From assembly GCA_949987565.1 (NCBI GenBank), contig OX465104.1:26549939-26613938 (forward strand): a stretch of DNA of 64,000 nucleotides, read 5' to 3'. Positions 26,301-37,400 of this stretch are shown in pieces. Each line of letters starts with the position of its first letter. Positions within the stretch are counted from its first letter, which is position 1. The notes below the pieces were generated by a model that saw only the letters and a list, made by a program, of their open reading frames with translations, ran no database searches and was not told the origin of the DNA. Position numbers and translations under genes: made by a program. The DNA comes from Luidia sarsii. Its lineage: Eukaryota; Echinodermata; Asteroidea; Paxillosida; Luidiidae.

Positions 26301-27865
26301 CACATCTTGAAGGTGTCGCGTGGGTTAGTGATCACTCCGCGCCACACGTCTCGTATCATTCCTGCAATACTCCTATGCTCCTTGATCAGAAGGAAGAGAC
26401 TGATAGTCAACTTAGAGACCTCAGTCAGAAGGACTGTGGTGGTGGGCGAGTACAGCATTCCTTCTTGGGAACGTGTGTAGCGGATTAGTAAGATGTAGCC
26501 AGTTGCATTGAGTGTCAAGACTAAAAGAATATAGATCTTAAAGCCAAGACTTGCTCCCTCTGGAATTGGGAAAAACGACAAGAAAACAAAAATCAAATTA
26601 ATTCAGACAATAAAGACAATTTGTTTTAATTTTAATGTTACTACTACCAGGAAAGACTTAATTCTCTATATCAAAACCCTTTTTCAGGGCAAGGAAATGA
26701 AAATACACATTTAATTATAAAAAATGCCCAATAACTACAGATTAGGGAAACGTAATCTATGTTTGTTTCAATGTCAATTTCAGACATGCTACATTCTATT
26801 GCTGTGCAGCCATCTATCGGTGTCCATAGGATTTACTGATGTTTTTGTTTTTTACAGGATTTTGGTTTCTCTGTGAGCCAAAAGATGAATAATATTGATT
26901 AGTTTCCAGGGTGGCCAATGCAGCTGTTGATAGTTTAAACAAATTCACATGAATGATTAACCTGTATATATTCAAATATTCACAAATTATTGTCAAATGG
27001 TACAAAAATAAAATGCTGATTTATTCCATTCAACATTTATCAATTCAAATGTTTTGGCCAGGTCGTGACGTCCGAAAATTGTTCCCATTTTTCTAATAGT
27101 TTTTTGACCATTATTACTTTCTGACGTATGTCTGGCCAAACTTCAGTGGTTGGTGATTTAGCATTTTAAGAATATTCAAAGTCCTACATTAACAGGAAAT
27201 GGCGATCCTTACAAAGAAAATGAGAACAGGACTTGGGAGTACTATTTTTAGGAGAATGGAAATTATTCTACAGCCCTGCCCACCCATAGCATTGACAATA
27301 TTTTATTCATTTTACCAGCAATCTAAGCGTTCATACTCATATTCATAAAGTCATAGATTGATTTATTTTATGATTGTAATCATTTTGCTTTATCTTCATT
27401 TCAGAAAGTGAGTCTAGATCTGGTCTAGTTCCACTGGTTCTACGGCCAAAGGTCAGAGGAAAGAACTATAACTCAGTATAGGTTTGAAACTAATGATTAA
27501 ATAATGACATTGACAGCATCAACTCAGTGAACACCCAGCGTTACCACACACACACACACATGTACATGTACACTGTGTACATGTACACACTGTGCGTACA
27601 CGTACACGGTAGTGTACATGTTCATGTACATGTACATGTTCATGTACATGTACACATACTGCGTAAACGTACGTACACGGTACATGTACATGTACATTCC
27701 ACTAAATGCACGGAGGTGGTAAATAGACAAGCAAGTGAAAAAAAACAGTCTTATAAAATAACACAAAGCCCCGATTACGGGACACTACAAATTAAAAGGC
27801 TTTAATGGAAAGAGACAATAGATATACAGACAATGGATCCAAAAGGACGTACCGTTAGCAGCCAT
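23140..27865 (-). CDS. SLC35A-family nucleotide-sugar transporter (5 exons, 330 aa, complete)
   Basis: Golgi/ER antiporter exchanging a nucleotide sugar for the nucleoside monophosphate. Exons in transcript order: 27865-27853, 26559-26222, 25194-24975, 24661-24485, 23384-23140. All are GT-AG and the phases join to 330 residues plus TAA. The ATG has a strong context (caaaATGG). About ten hydrophobic segments are spread over the protein. Family signatures: VPSIIYAIQNNLAFVALSNL, DAATYQVSYQMKVITTA, CSGFAGVYFEKVLKG, and SVGGLYTSVVVKYTDNIIKG; the last is nearly identical to the CMP-sialic acid transporter SLC35A1, while other parts are equally like SLC35A3. The Val C-terminus fits an ER-export signal. 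The substrate (CMP-sialic acid, UDP-GlcNAc or UDP-galactose) is not decided by sequence. Confidence 0.93.
23494..23855. mobile_element. TTAA MITE inserted in a SINE
   Basis: Ends ttaaaggcccaatacaacat and ttgtatagggcctttaa. The flanks (gggacttgaatctgagacttctggc on the left, gctcttactacccgagatat on the right) are two halves of a - strand tRNA-like SINE, so this is a nested insertion. Confidence 0.65.
24031..24453. mobile_element. MITE with GCACTGGACTTA ends
   Basis: Left end gccgcactggacttaaaatg and right end aataagtccagtgcggac plus acggc are inverted. An internal palindromic copy (24031-24102) repeats the end. Many CCGAGTCGGT-like motifs lie inside. No coding capacity. Confidence 0.65.
24485..24661 (-). 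CDS. SLC35A exon 4
   Basis: Acceptor cggtccacag, donor gtaagt. Encodes VYFEKVLKGTNTSLWIRNVQ, then a hydrophobic segment and ERGFLHGYDSLVWLVV. Confidence 0.92.
24975..25194 (-). CDS. SLC35A exon 3: central membrane segments
   Basis: Acceptor tttcaccctcag, donor gtcagt. Encodes VSYQMKVITTAMFMVLMLSK, SLSRLQWFSIILLFLGVAMV and the start of CSGFAG. Confidence 0.93.
25643..25945. repeat. 44-bp tandem array, about seven copies
   Basis: Unit gttggagtttgttggattag plus gtaccaatggcccagggagacact, starting at 25688, 25732, 25776, 25820, 25864 and 25908. Degenerate gttggattaggtacc words continue on both sides (25575-26155). It lies in SLC35A intron 2. Confidence 0.9.
26222..26559 (-). CDS. SLC35A exon 2: N-terminal membrane segments
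   Basis: Acceptor cccaattccag, donor gtatgt. Encodes residues 5-117, with LGFKIYILLVLTLNATGYIL, IRYTRS and the QNNLAFVALSNLDAATYQ signature. Confidence 0.93.
27548..27695. repeat. CA and TGTACA microsatellite
   Basis: (CA)n followed by palindromic tgtacatgtaca words, about 160 bases inside SLC35A intron 1 from the start codon. Confidence 0.85.
27853..27865 (-). CDS. SLC35A exon 1: start codon
   Basis: Thirteen coding bases, MAAN plus the first base of Glu, then donor gtacgt. Too short for a standard ORF scan, but the phase joins exon 2 exactly. Confidence 0.8.
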
Positions 27866-28406
27866 TTTGAGGTCGTTTGTTCTATCGATTGTCAAGCTAT
27901 GACGGAGGGTTGTACATCGCTAACTATGTTTGTGGCAGGTTGGCATATCTAGATGGCTTTATGTACACAGACGTCTGCTTCGGGAATCAGACTGAAAACA
28001 TGTACAAACACATAGCAGACGACGAACCCATATGGAAACCAGACTGCACAAATCTCGTATTTACTCGTCGAATCTCGCGAATATTTAGATTCGTCGACTT
28101 TTTCGTAGGGGATAACATTACCCAATGTAATTTTATCATATTATTTATCGAATTAAGCCATGAAAGAAATCAGTTGTAAATATTTCATATTATAACAGCC
28201 TACCATTAGTGGCGGTGACGATTGTTTGTAAGTTTTTTCGATAAAAAGTAGCAAAATTCACAATTTTCGAATAGACATTCCCCCGTTTATAGAATGAGAG
28301 TGTTATTAATGGCTGCGCCCATGTTTTCTTGCTTTCTATTTCCGCCGATAAGAAGTTCTCCCCAGAATTTCTCCATCTGTTTCGTTGTGAATAGAAAACG
28401 AAAATA
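27866..28406. promoter_or_regulatory. Head-to-head promoter interval, SLC35A and ZZEF1
   Basis: The two start codons lie 541 bases apart on opposite strands, and the interval must hold both promoters and 5' UTRs. No TATA box is convincing. CpG-containing words such as tactcgtcgaatctcgcgaa occur near 28062. Transcription starts are not placed. Confidence 0.55.
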
Positions 28407-28475
28407 ATGATGGGTAGCGGTTCAAGTAGTAGCACAGGTAGCAGTGACAGTGACGATGAAAGCAGCATCGATGCC
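28407..28475 (+). CDS. ZZEF1: ZZEF1 exon 1: start
   Basis: ATGATGG with A at -3 and G at +4 of the second ATG. Encodes a Ser/Asp-rich N-terminus (GSGSSSSTGSSDSDDESS), donor gtaagt. Phase 0 join to exon 2. Support is reading frame, splice site and the MG start; no strong homology. Confidence 0.75.
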
Positions 28476-31400
28476 GTAAGTATAAGGTCATATTTGCACC
28501 GGTAAACTTCGCCATTTCGCTGTCGAAGCTAAGTCACTAAGTGTAGGAGTAGGATTGCACAACCCGTAGAGCATGCACAACCTAACTACTGCGTGCAAAC
28601 CGTGTACTGAGTACTGTGAAGTGTACTGTGTATTTAGTCCAAGTAACTTGGACCCGACAAGTCACCTTTTTTTATCGAATTTTGAAATGTTGAGGGTCGG
28701 GTGACAGTCACCCGTGTAAAGTGTATTCTAGTCTGCTGTCAAGGGTGACTCTGACTTCTGAGCATTGTGTGCAAACCTACATCTGTGGAGTTTAATCCAC
28801 AGATCAAAATTAATCAAATTAAATTAATCATTCACGGTACTCAGCTCTCTTCTGCCTCTCGAAAGACGTACACGCATGATGACGTAGTTTAGCTGAGAGT
28901 GAGAGTGAATCAATACAAATTCGCAGTGGCTGTTGTTACGGCAGTCGTCCGTGTGGTTCCCTGACTTCACAGTATTTGTCAGGATGTTTAGCTCTTGGAA
29001 CCAGACTATCAGCTAATAGACTGGTTCAACCAGCCTGCAATGCTGACGAAATACAATCAAGTCAGGGAACCACACGGACGACTGCCGTAACAACAGCCAC
29101 TGCGATACAAATTACATACAGTGTACTGTCATAGTGATACTGACTTAGTCCAAGTAACTTGGAGTTGGAGTTGGACCCCGCATGTCACCCTTTTTTTATC
29201 AAAATTTGAAATGTTTAGTGTCAGGTGACAGTTGCCCGACCCTCAAAATTTCAAATTTCGATAAAAAAATGGTGACTTGTGGGGTCCAAGTTACTCGGAC
29301 TAGTAGTAGTAGTAGTATACTGACTGATATGCACGAGATATCTGGTTTTTCTGAATTGCATACCTGTTTCCAGTGTTTTTGTTTAGCTTTTATTCTATTA
29401 TGATTTCAAGTAGCTACAAAGTACAGTACAGACACTAACTGTAGCTTTCGTAAGACATCAGTTTACCCGGTCTTCTCTTGCCACGCTATATATAATATAG
29501 TCATACAGTGCTCCCCCACAAAAATGGGCAACAATTTCTCTTTTCGGCAGACATCCTCAATGAATAATTGTTCAACTTAAAAGATTTCCCTTTGCCTTAT
29601 AGTTAGAGAAAGGTCCTGCTAGGATCGAAATGTCAGACCCTCTAACTTTAGAGATTGATGTATTGCAGGTCATTTTAGTCAGTGAGCAGTTTTTGGTATT
29701 TGCTTCATGAAAGATTGGGCCTTCTGCTCCCTTGCTCTTACCAGATTGTTGTTGAATGATATTTGTATGAAATAACACCCACCTACAGAACGATACCTAC
29801 TTTCTGTATGTATACAGCAAATCCCGATTGCTTGAATAATTGATTGATATTGAGGATTTTTTTGCATTGTTATTTCAGAGCGATGCAGAGGGTCAGAAGG
29901 TCACCTCCACCAAACAAGGTACGATACAGTTTGAGCAAGTTTAGTCAATCTTAGGATGCAATCAATTTGGTTCATGAAGATGTCAAAGCTTGTTCTGATT
30001 GATTGAAATACCGTCCTACAAATCGTGTTTTTTTTGGCCGGTTTATAACAGTTAACGTTTTGCATTCATCTCAAAATTTAGTGGGCCTGACGTTTCGATC
30101 CTAACAGGACCTTTCTCAAAGGCCTTTAAGAAAGGTCCTGCTAGGATCGAAACGTCAGGCCCACTAAATTTTAAGATTTGCATTTTGGTAATTTTAGGCA
30201 GTTTGTATTCACGTTAAAGACTGTTAAAGTATAAGTGAGTGAAACCCTCTTTTCAGAACTAAACACATTTACAAAATAGCAATCCTTTACATGGTGTCAC
30301 TGCAAACCTCATAATAAAGTACATGTATGCGAATGACCTGGATAATTGAATGATACATATTTATATTTCTCAAAATTGAGTGGGCCTGACGTTTCGATCC
30401 TAGCAGGACCTTTCTCAAAGGCAGAGTATCTGAGAAAGGTCCGGCTAGGATCGAAACGTCAGGCCCACTAAATTTTGGGATTTGCATTTTGGTAATTTTT
30501 AAGTCAGTAAGCAGTTTACAACATTTCTACATTTATATGTATTAGATATAGTGCAGTCAGTTAATACGAATTACCTTCCACCCAACCAGCTATCCTCTTT
30601 GTCCTCTGTCTGTCATTGTACCTTTGAGAAAGCTCTTGCTAGGTTTGAAACATCAGGCAATCCTAATTTTTGAGGAATTTCTTTCATTGTGAATATTTTC
30701 TTGTGTTGATTTTTTCCCAAGATTCAGATGCAACAGAGAGGAATGAGCTAGACCTGGCTCAGCTATTTCAGCACATATCTTTGCGTGAAGCAGCATCCAA
30801 AATCAAGTAATGTAGCTTTTAGTTCAAAGGTCCAAACTACTTGGAAGGTTTTACCATCTCTCCTGTGTGGGATGCATTTTGCTTTGTTAATTTGATTCAA
30901 CTGATAAGCCATACTTGTTTTGAGAAATTTTAATTGTGTGTGTGTGTAAGATTTGTTTGTAAAGTATTCTGTAGTTGATTTCACCAAACTCATCGTAACT
31001 TATGATAAATCGCAGGACAATGAGCGATGCACAGAAACCATACAGCTTATTGCAACTCACGATGGGTTATCCATTGTAAGTTGAGTTACGCTTCATCGTA
31101 AGGCTTCGTGAAATCCACCCCTGTTCAGATAGGACTTGAAGGTTTGCATGGTGGAGAACTTAGTGGAAAGTTTGCGGTGACACCATGTATATCTTTTCTT
31201 TCAAGAAGTGTGGCTCTTTTCAGAGCCACACTTCTTGAAAGAGAAGATATCGTCGTGTGAGTGCAAAAACGTCGTATCTCGCTTTTCATAGTTTTCGCGA
31301 AAGACGTGGAAATATGTTTGCGCGGGCGCACTTAATTCAGTACGGGTGTGAATTACAAAAAGTTTTCGGACATTAAGGATTTGAAGCACTGAATGTTTTG

Positions 31401-34400
31401 TTAATGTCATCCAAGTTAGGTAAGAGCCTCATAATTTTATACATTAAGAGTTTAAAGTTAATTACATCAACATACCACGTTTTTGCATTGATCAGCGCTC
31501 TGCGAGATTTCGTCAGAACGTCGTATCTCGGACATACGACGTTTTTACATGGAAGGACGCGCGCATGTTATATTTGCCGAACGTCGTATCTCGGACATAC
31601 GACGTTTTTCATTGAAGGACGCGCACATGTAATTATTGGCCGAACGTCGTATCTCGATACGTTGTTGCATGAATCCACACCCCTTGTAGTCTGCCACTTG
31701 GCTTTTCCCGTACACTTTTTTGAATATTTTCTCTTTCTAATTCCCTCAATTGCTTGTCATTTTAAAGATCACAGAGTTTATTTCAGTCATAGCCTTTATG
31801 AGACGGAATCCATCCCAAAACACACACAAAAAGGTCGCCCAGTCACACACCATCTACATGTGCAGTGTATCTTTATATTTTATTGCAATAATTCCAACTT
31901 ATTTCAACTTGCATAAAATTCATTTCACACAATTCATTAAGGAAAACATCGAAATTCATTCAAAGCATTTTAAGCAGTACAGCTCTATTGATCACAAACC
32001 GATCTTTCATAAACTTCGAGCTTCTGACCAAGTAGAGAATTTTAACAAATATCGGATTTTGTTTTTCTGGTTTTCAATAAGTTACAAATTAAATTAGATG
32101 ATGCATTTTGGTCTGTACCTGATTTTGATGACTGGGTACATCAACTTTAAAAGATTTTGAACTACATGTACATGTACATAGAATATCGGCATTATTCCTC
32201 TACACCAACAGCGTCCTCAATATCGGAAGAAGGAAGTGTATCCCTTTCACTTTTGCTGGATGGTAAACTCTTGTAAAATTCATGGTAGCGTAAAGGAATT
32301 GCTCTACTGTCACACAAACTTATCAAGTCAGATTTCTTGGCTTCAGAGACAGGAAGTCTGGCTTCATAGAGCTGTACAGCTAATTTCTGCAGACTTTGCC
32401 TTCTCCCTGGTGTAGCAGTAATCTTAAGGTCGCGAAACTCTTCGGAGAAATTGTACCTGAATTTGATAGTGCACGGATCACACTTTTCAAAACGCATGTG
32501 TTTAATTTTAAGCCATTTTACAGTGTTACCGCTACTGTCAACTTTTGTATTTTTGAAGAGATTCTTTTCTATATGTTTCAAGTCGATGAAGTCATTGTGA
32601 CACATTTCAACGACTTCGTAAGGTTGCTTCCGTCTTGCCAATCGAATAATGGGCACCCAATCTCCTGGATGAAACACATCTACATGTTTTTTGGCATGCT
32701 CTATGCATGAGTGCATTGAATCGACTTCCATTTGGGTATGCCCACTCTCCAAAAACATTTGATCAATCGCTTCAATGTTATCGCAAGTTCTAACTATGTA
32801 CAAAAATCCAGCAGCAACATACTTATTTCTATTCTGTCCACCGCAGCAGTCGGAGAACATGGAGACAGATTTAGTACATTTTGGAAGATCTTTAATATAC
32901 TTCATCAAACAACTCCCTATTTCACATGACCCTCGTTTACCCTGATCTTCAGACCACAAGTAACACTTTCCTTGGTGGGTCTTCTGGTCATAGATTGTGA
33001 AATTGTAACATGACAATTTTCGCTTGTAATAAAATAAAGAAATGGAGGAGCTTGGTGTTGCCAGGACTTTCTGCAAGTCAAACGTGAGACTTGTTTGAGT
33101 TGGATCATTTTCTGCCTTGGCTTTGTTTTTTTGCTTCTCTAATCTGCATTGTTCCTTTCGTAACATGTGATCTTTGTATTCAAGAAGATCTTTCTCATCT
33201 GTTGAATTTCGAACTTTTGCACAAAATACACACTGATCCTTTTTTGGACGATGGAAACCCAAGTTAAATTCAGAGTTAAACACTCGTCGGTAGGTGCAGA
33301 TTTTTTTAGGCCTCCTGGATTCTTTTTCACACGCTTCACCATACAAACTGTACATTTTCCCAACACTCAAGTTCTCTGACAAGTACTTCCTTTTTGATGA
33401 TGCCCTGCAGTAATGAGACTCTACTGAAGGGAAAGACTTTATGTGCTTTCTGATACGGTTAAGCTCATCTTCGGTAATTTTGTTACTTGAAACCCCTCTC
33501 CCTCTTTTATCATTACAACAAAATGTGCCATTTTTTCTGTGCACAGCCCATGATACTGTTCGTTCCCCAATCCCAATTGTTTGAAGGAAAAAGGTTTTAC
33601 ACACTTGCTCCTTTTGGTCATTACTGTTGACAAGACAATATTGATAGGAGAACTTTCTCCTTGACTCAGACTCCAACTTCTTTGGGTGTTCTGCATTTTT
33701 AACAGTGACATGGTTACAGATGAAGTCTCTTTGACGTTCATAGTTGCCAGTTTCCCAGTATGCTTGAAAAATAGCCTGCCGACGTGCATAGTCCACTTTT
33801 TTATGACATTTGTACCGACACTTTTCCTTACAACCAGGCCCTATTTTTCTCTTTGTGACTTCTACACCTTTCATGTTAATATAGGACTCTCCTCTAGCTC
33901 TGAGCAGTTTCCTTTCGTGTCGCTTCCACTTAGAGGGTGCAGCTTTGGGTTTTCTGGGTCGGCTTCTCTCATTTTCATTCTGTGTCAGAGAAAAAAGAAG
34001 AAGAAGAAGAAATGCAATGTAATGAGATGTAATGAGGTGTTATGAGAAGCAAACAGACGTTATGAGAGGCCAAGAGAAGTGCACTTATACTAACCAAGTC
34101 ATTCATATGATCTTGAGTGTGGTTGTCTGTCTGCTCCAAATTGCCACCCAGCAAAGGGACATCAACCTGAATGAAATATATGAAAAAAATGCTTTGTATA
34201 TAAACTAATAAAACAACAATTTGTTTATTTGGGTAAATGATTTTAAAGACTACAATCATGTGCACAGTACATTAATGTCAGGTGTGATAGAATCCCAAAC
34301 ATTTACATTTTTCTTAAGATTGCTTACCGTGGCATTTCTATTATCACCCATCTGATTGCTCGGTTGTTCTGTAGAAACAGTCACCTCCTGAAAGAACAGG

Positions 34401-37400
34401 AGTGTGGTGATAAGAGATTAATCAACAGTCTTTAGAAATAGCACGATATTACTGCAACTTTGTTGGTGGTATCAGGACAGTAAATCCATCATTTTGGAAT
34501 TCGTTTTGGACATAAAATACATGTAACCATCAATTACGCATTACCCTGGATACTCACATCATTGCAGAATTTGTCCAAGTTGTCCAACACAAACTGCACT
34601 GGCAAGTTCCATTCGGAAGTGCTTGGTTTACAGCTCTGAGAAGAAATAACAGAGTTTGGAGAGTGATTTATTACATTATAAAGGATGAAATAATGTATGG
34701 GAGAAATGGCAGGAATTTACTTATTTTATATTCAGTTTTCTTTTTAAAGTAAAAAATGGATCTGAATTATGTAATAAAAGCATACCTCATCTCCACTTTT
34801 CAACATTGCCCTTGTAGACAGGTGAGCAAGGGGTATAATGTCGGCCAAAGTTTCGTCATCAGAAGAACATGACATGTCTTCTGCCATGTCATCCATCTGA
34901 AAGATAATTGCGATGAAATCAAATTTTAAAAAGTAAATAAAAAAACAGCAGTTTTTCTCCAACATGTTCATGACAAGCAAAAGTAAAGGTAGCTCTTGAA
35001 CTCGTTTCAACACCATTGATAGTTGCACACGAGCTTTAAATACTTTTGTGCCTAATCCAACCACAAGCTGACCAAACAGACATCAAATCCATGGCCTACG
35101 GTGATGTTAGTCCTTCTATGGTTTCTCAAACTCTTTCCAAGTATTCCGGTACATGGTCTATAAAAATGTATCACTCAGATCTGGGGGAGCACTGCAAGAT
35201 GCCATGTTCAAAATTTGTACATGACCTGAGGTCACAATCTTCAACCCTGTGATGTGCAAGGGTGAAAGTCATTCATCAACAACTGTTTCATGAAGCCAAA
35301 TGTTGGTGTCACACATCACTCACGCTCACTCTGCTGCGCTGATGAATAGCGCTCTTCATGAAACAGTGAATGTTGATGAATCGTTATTGTCGAGCACGTC
35401 CAAATTCCATTGGATTACGTACAAAGGTATATGTAGATCAAGAGCTACATGTACAGTTACTGTTTATACTAGTGAGTCCAAAAAATAGGCCTAAACTTAA
35501 GTTTATACTACACATCCATCTTTTTCTCATGAAAATGTCACTGCCCACTGATTCCAAAGGAATCAATACAAATCTAAAACTTGTAGTTTAAGGCTTAACA
35601 GTACAGATACCTTAATATGGCACCCACAAGGCTCAGGGTCTCCAAGTCCTGAAACAATTTACAACGCTCATTGACAATGTGTCGGAAATATACGCTATTT
35701 AGCTTTAGCATAACGTTGCTTCGTCGAAGAAAAAAAAAAACACTAATATTCGGGACGGAATCAAGAGAACATAAAAATCCCTATAGATACAAGTCATTAA
35801 CTTACTGTGTCACTGGTAGAACAGTCTCTGAACTCTTGATGACGAAACTTCGGCCGACAGACTGTCTAAAACTTAGTAAAAAAGTCAGACGAAGCGCTCA
35901 GTCTGCGTTCAGAATGTTTATCGTTGTAGTCAAGGGGAATAGGGCGCCCTCTATAGATTAAATCAGACTGATAGGCCGAGATACGACGTTTTTGCTGTAA
36001 CAATAATCGAGGTACGACGTTTTTGCAGATCAATATGCCAAAATAGCGAGTTACGACACTTTGAAATTCATTATTTACGTAATATTGACGTCACATTTCA
36101 AAAAACCGAATAGCTCATCAGAATCAGTGCTCAAAATTGTTTACAAAAACATTTAAAACCCAAAATTGATTTTTAGAGCAGTTACGACGTTATTGCACTG
36201 ATACGACGATATACATGGTGTCACCGCAAACTTTCCACTATATTCTGTTCAGAATTAATATTTGGTGCCGTTCCTAGTGCCAGTTGTTTTGAATTGGACA
36301 AACCTTGTGCTTCTTTGCAGAGATGATATTCCAGAGACAGTGTTACAGCAACATCACAGACATATCCTTGGTTGGTTGGAAGAGAGAGAATCACGCCATG
36401 AGGTCAGCTTTCATAGGAGCTTTCAAGGTCAACTGAAGACCCCAAAAATTAAAAATCCTGATTTGGTATTGAATATGTTCATTGGTACATTATAATCCCA
36501 GATTGTGTTTCAATTATGCCCATAGTTATTGAGGGTGCTGTTGGTTACGTCCCGTAGATATTCAAGTCCCGGTCAAGTCATAGTTTTCTTTTCCATTTTT
36601 CAAAAATTGTTCAAAAGTTCCTCGTCAGTTCTTCCCTTTCTCTGTCTGACCGGAATGTGTACTTAGATAGCTTGTGACTGAGTCTAGCAATGATAGATGA
36701 CTGTTTTGGATCTTTGGCATTGATAGTGCTATGTTTAATAATAGCAATAATAGAACTTTAAGTCTTGTCAGTGGGAAGGAGTGTAACAGCTTTCCTTGCA
36801 ACAATTACAACATCAACTGGTATCAGATGTTATCATTTGAAACAGAGAGCTTGTATCAATATAGATGTAAGCTCTTGCATTAAGTCCTCTCTTGTTGTCA
36901 TAGAAATCTTGTTGTATCATCTCTTTAATGTTATTTTTTTAGGAGAGTGTTTCTCTGTCGCAGTTTTGTGACCTGCTGATGATAAGAGGTGTTGGAAGAG
37001 ATGAATGTGTCAGCGTACGTATCAAAAACAAACAATTGCATTAAATCATAAATTTAGATGGATTTGCTTTCTTTTGGAAGAAACTGTTGATGATGTCGTC
37101 AGTGTAGTTGCTTTGCAAACTAGGATTCTGGACTTTGGTCTCGTGAAGATGTCTTGACTTGCCTTCGTTGCAGCAAGAAGCGGATGACAAATGGGAATAA
37201 TGGATGGCAATTTGTCAAGAAATTCTTTTTGAATACTTAAGAAGAAGTCACTCATAGTTGTGAATGATACAAGATGCACTTGTTTAGTGGTTCATGAACT
37301 GAGGGTAGGCATAAATTGAGGCCGTGCAAGTGGCTAGCAGTCACTAGCCATTATATCGCTAGCATTCAGCCATCCAGAGCCATTGAATGACCTTTCATAG

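Larger units (their letters stand above)
31251..36208 (-). mobile_element. Complete DNA transposon, 4958 bp, ATAT target duplication
   Basis: Left end CGTCGTGTGAGTGCAAAAAC and reverse complement of right end CGTCGTATCAGTGCAATAAC match at 17 of 20 bases, and the match continues through GTCGTA. ATAT flanks both sides (31247-31250, 36209-36212). The flanks are the two halves of a family B palindrome. Subterminal motif AACGTCGTATCTCG recurs near both ends in both orientations. Inside, on the - strand, is a spliced gene encoding a 702-residue protein. A 4-bp duplication is reported for Sola and Ginger among others; no superfamily is assigned here. Confidence 0.87.

Noticed and set aside
23163..26488. 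Several frames on both strands overlapping the transporter exons
   Set aside because: They are alternative-frame shadows of the five SLC35A exons, whose phases and membrane-protein content agree.
31398..32097. + strand frames of 172 and 115 codons inside the transposon
   Set aside because: No recognisable domain; they span the subterminal repeats and the 3' flank of the transposase-like gene.
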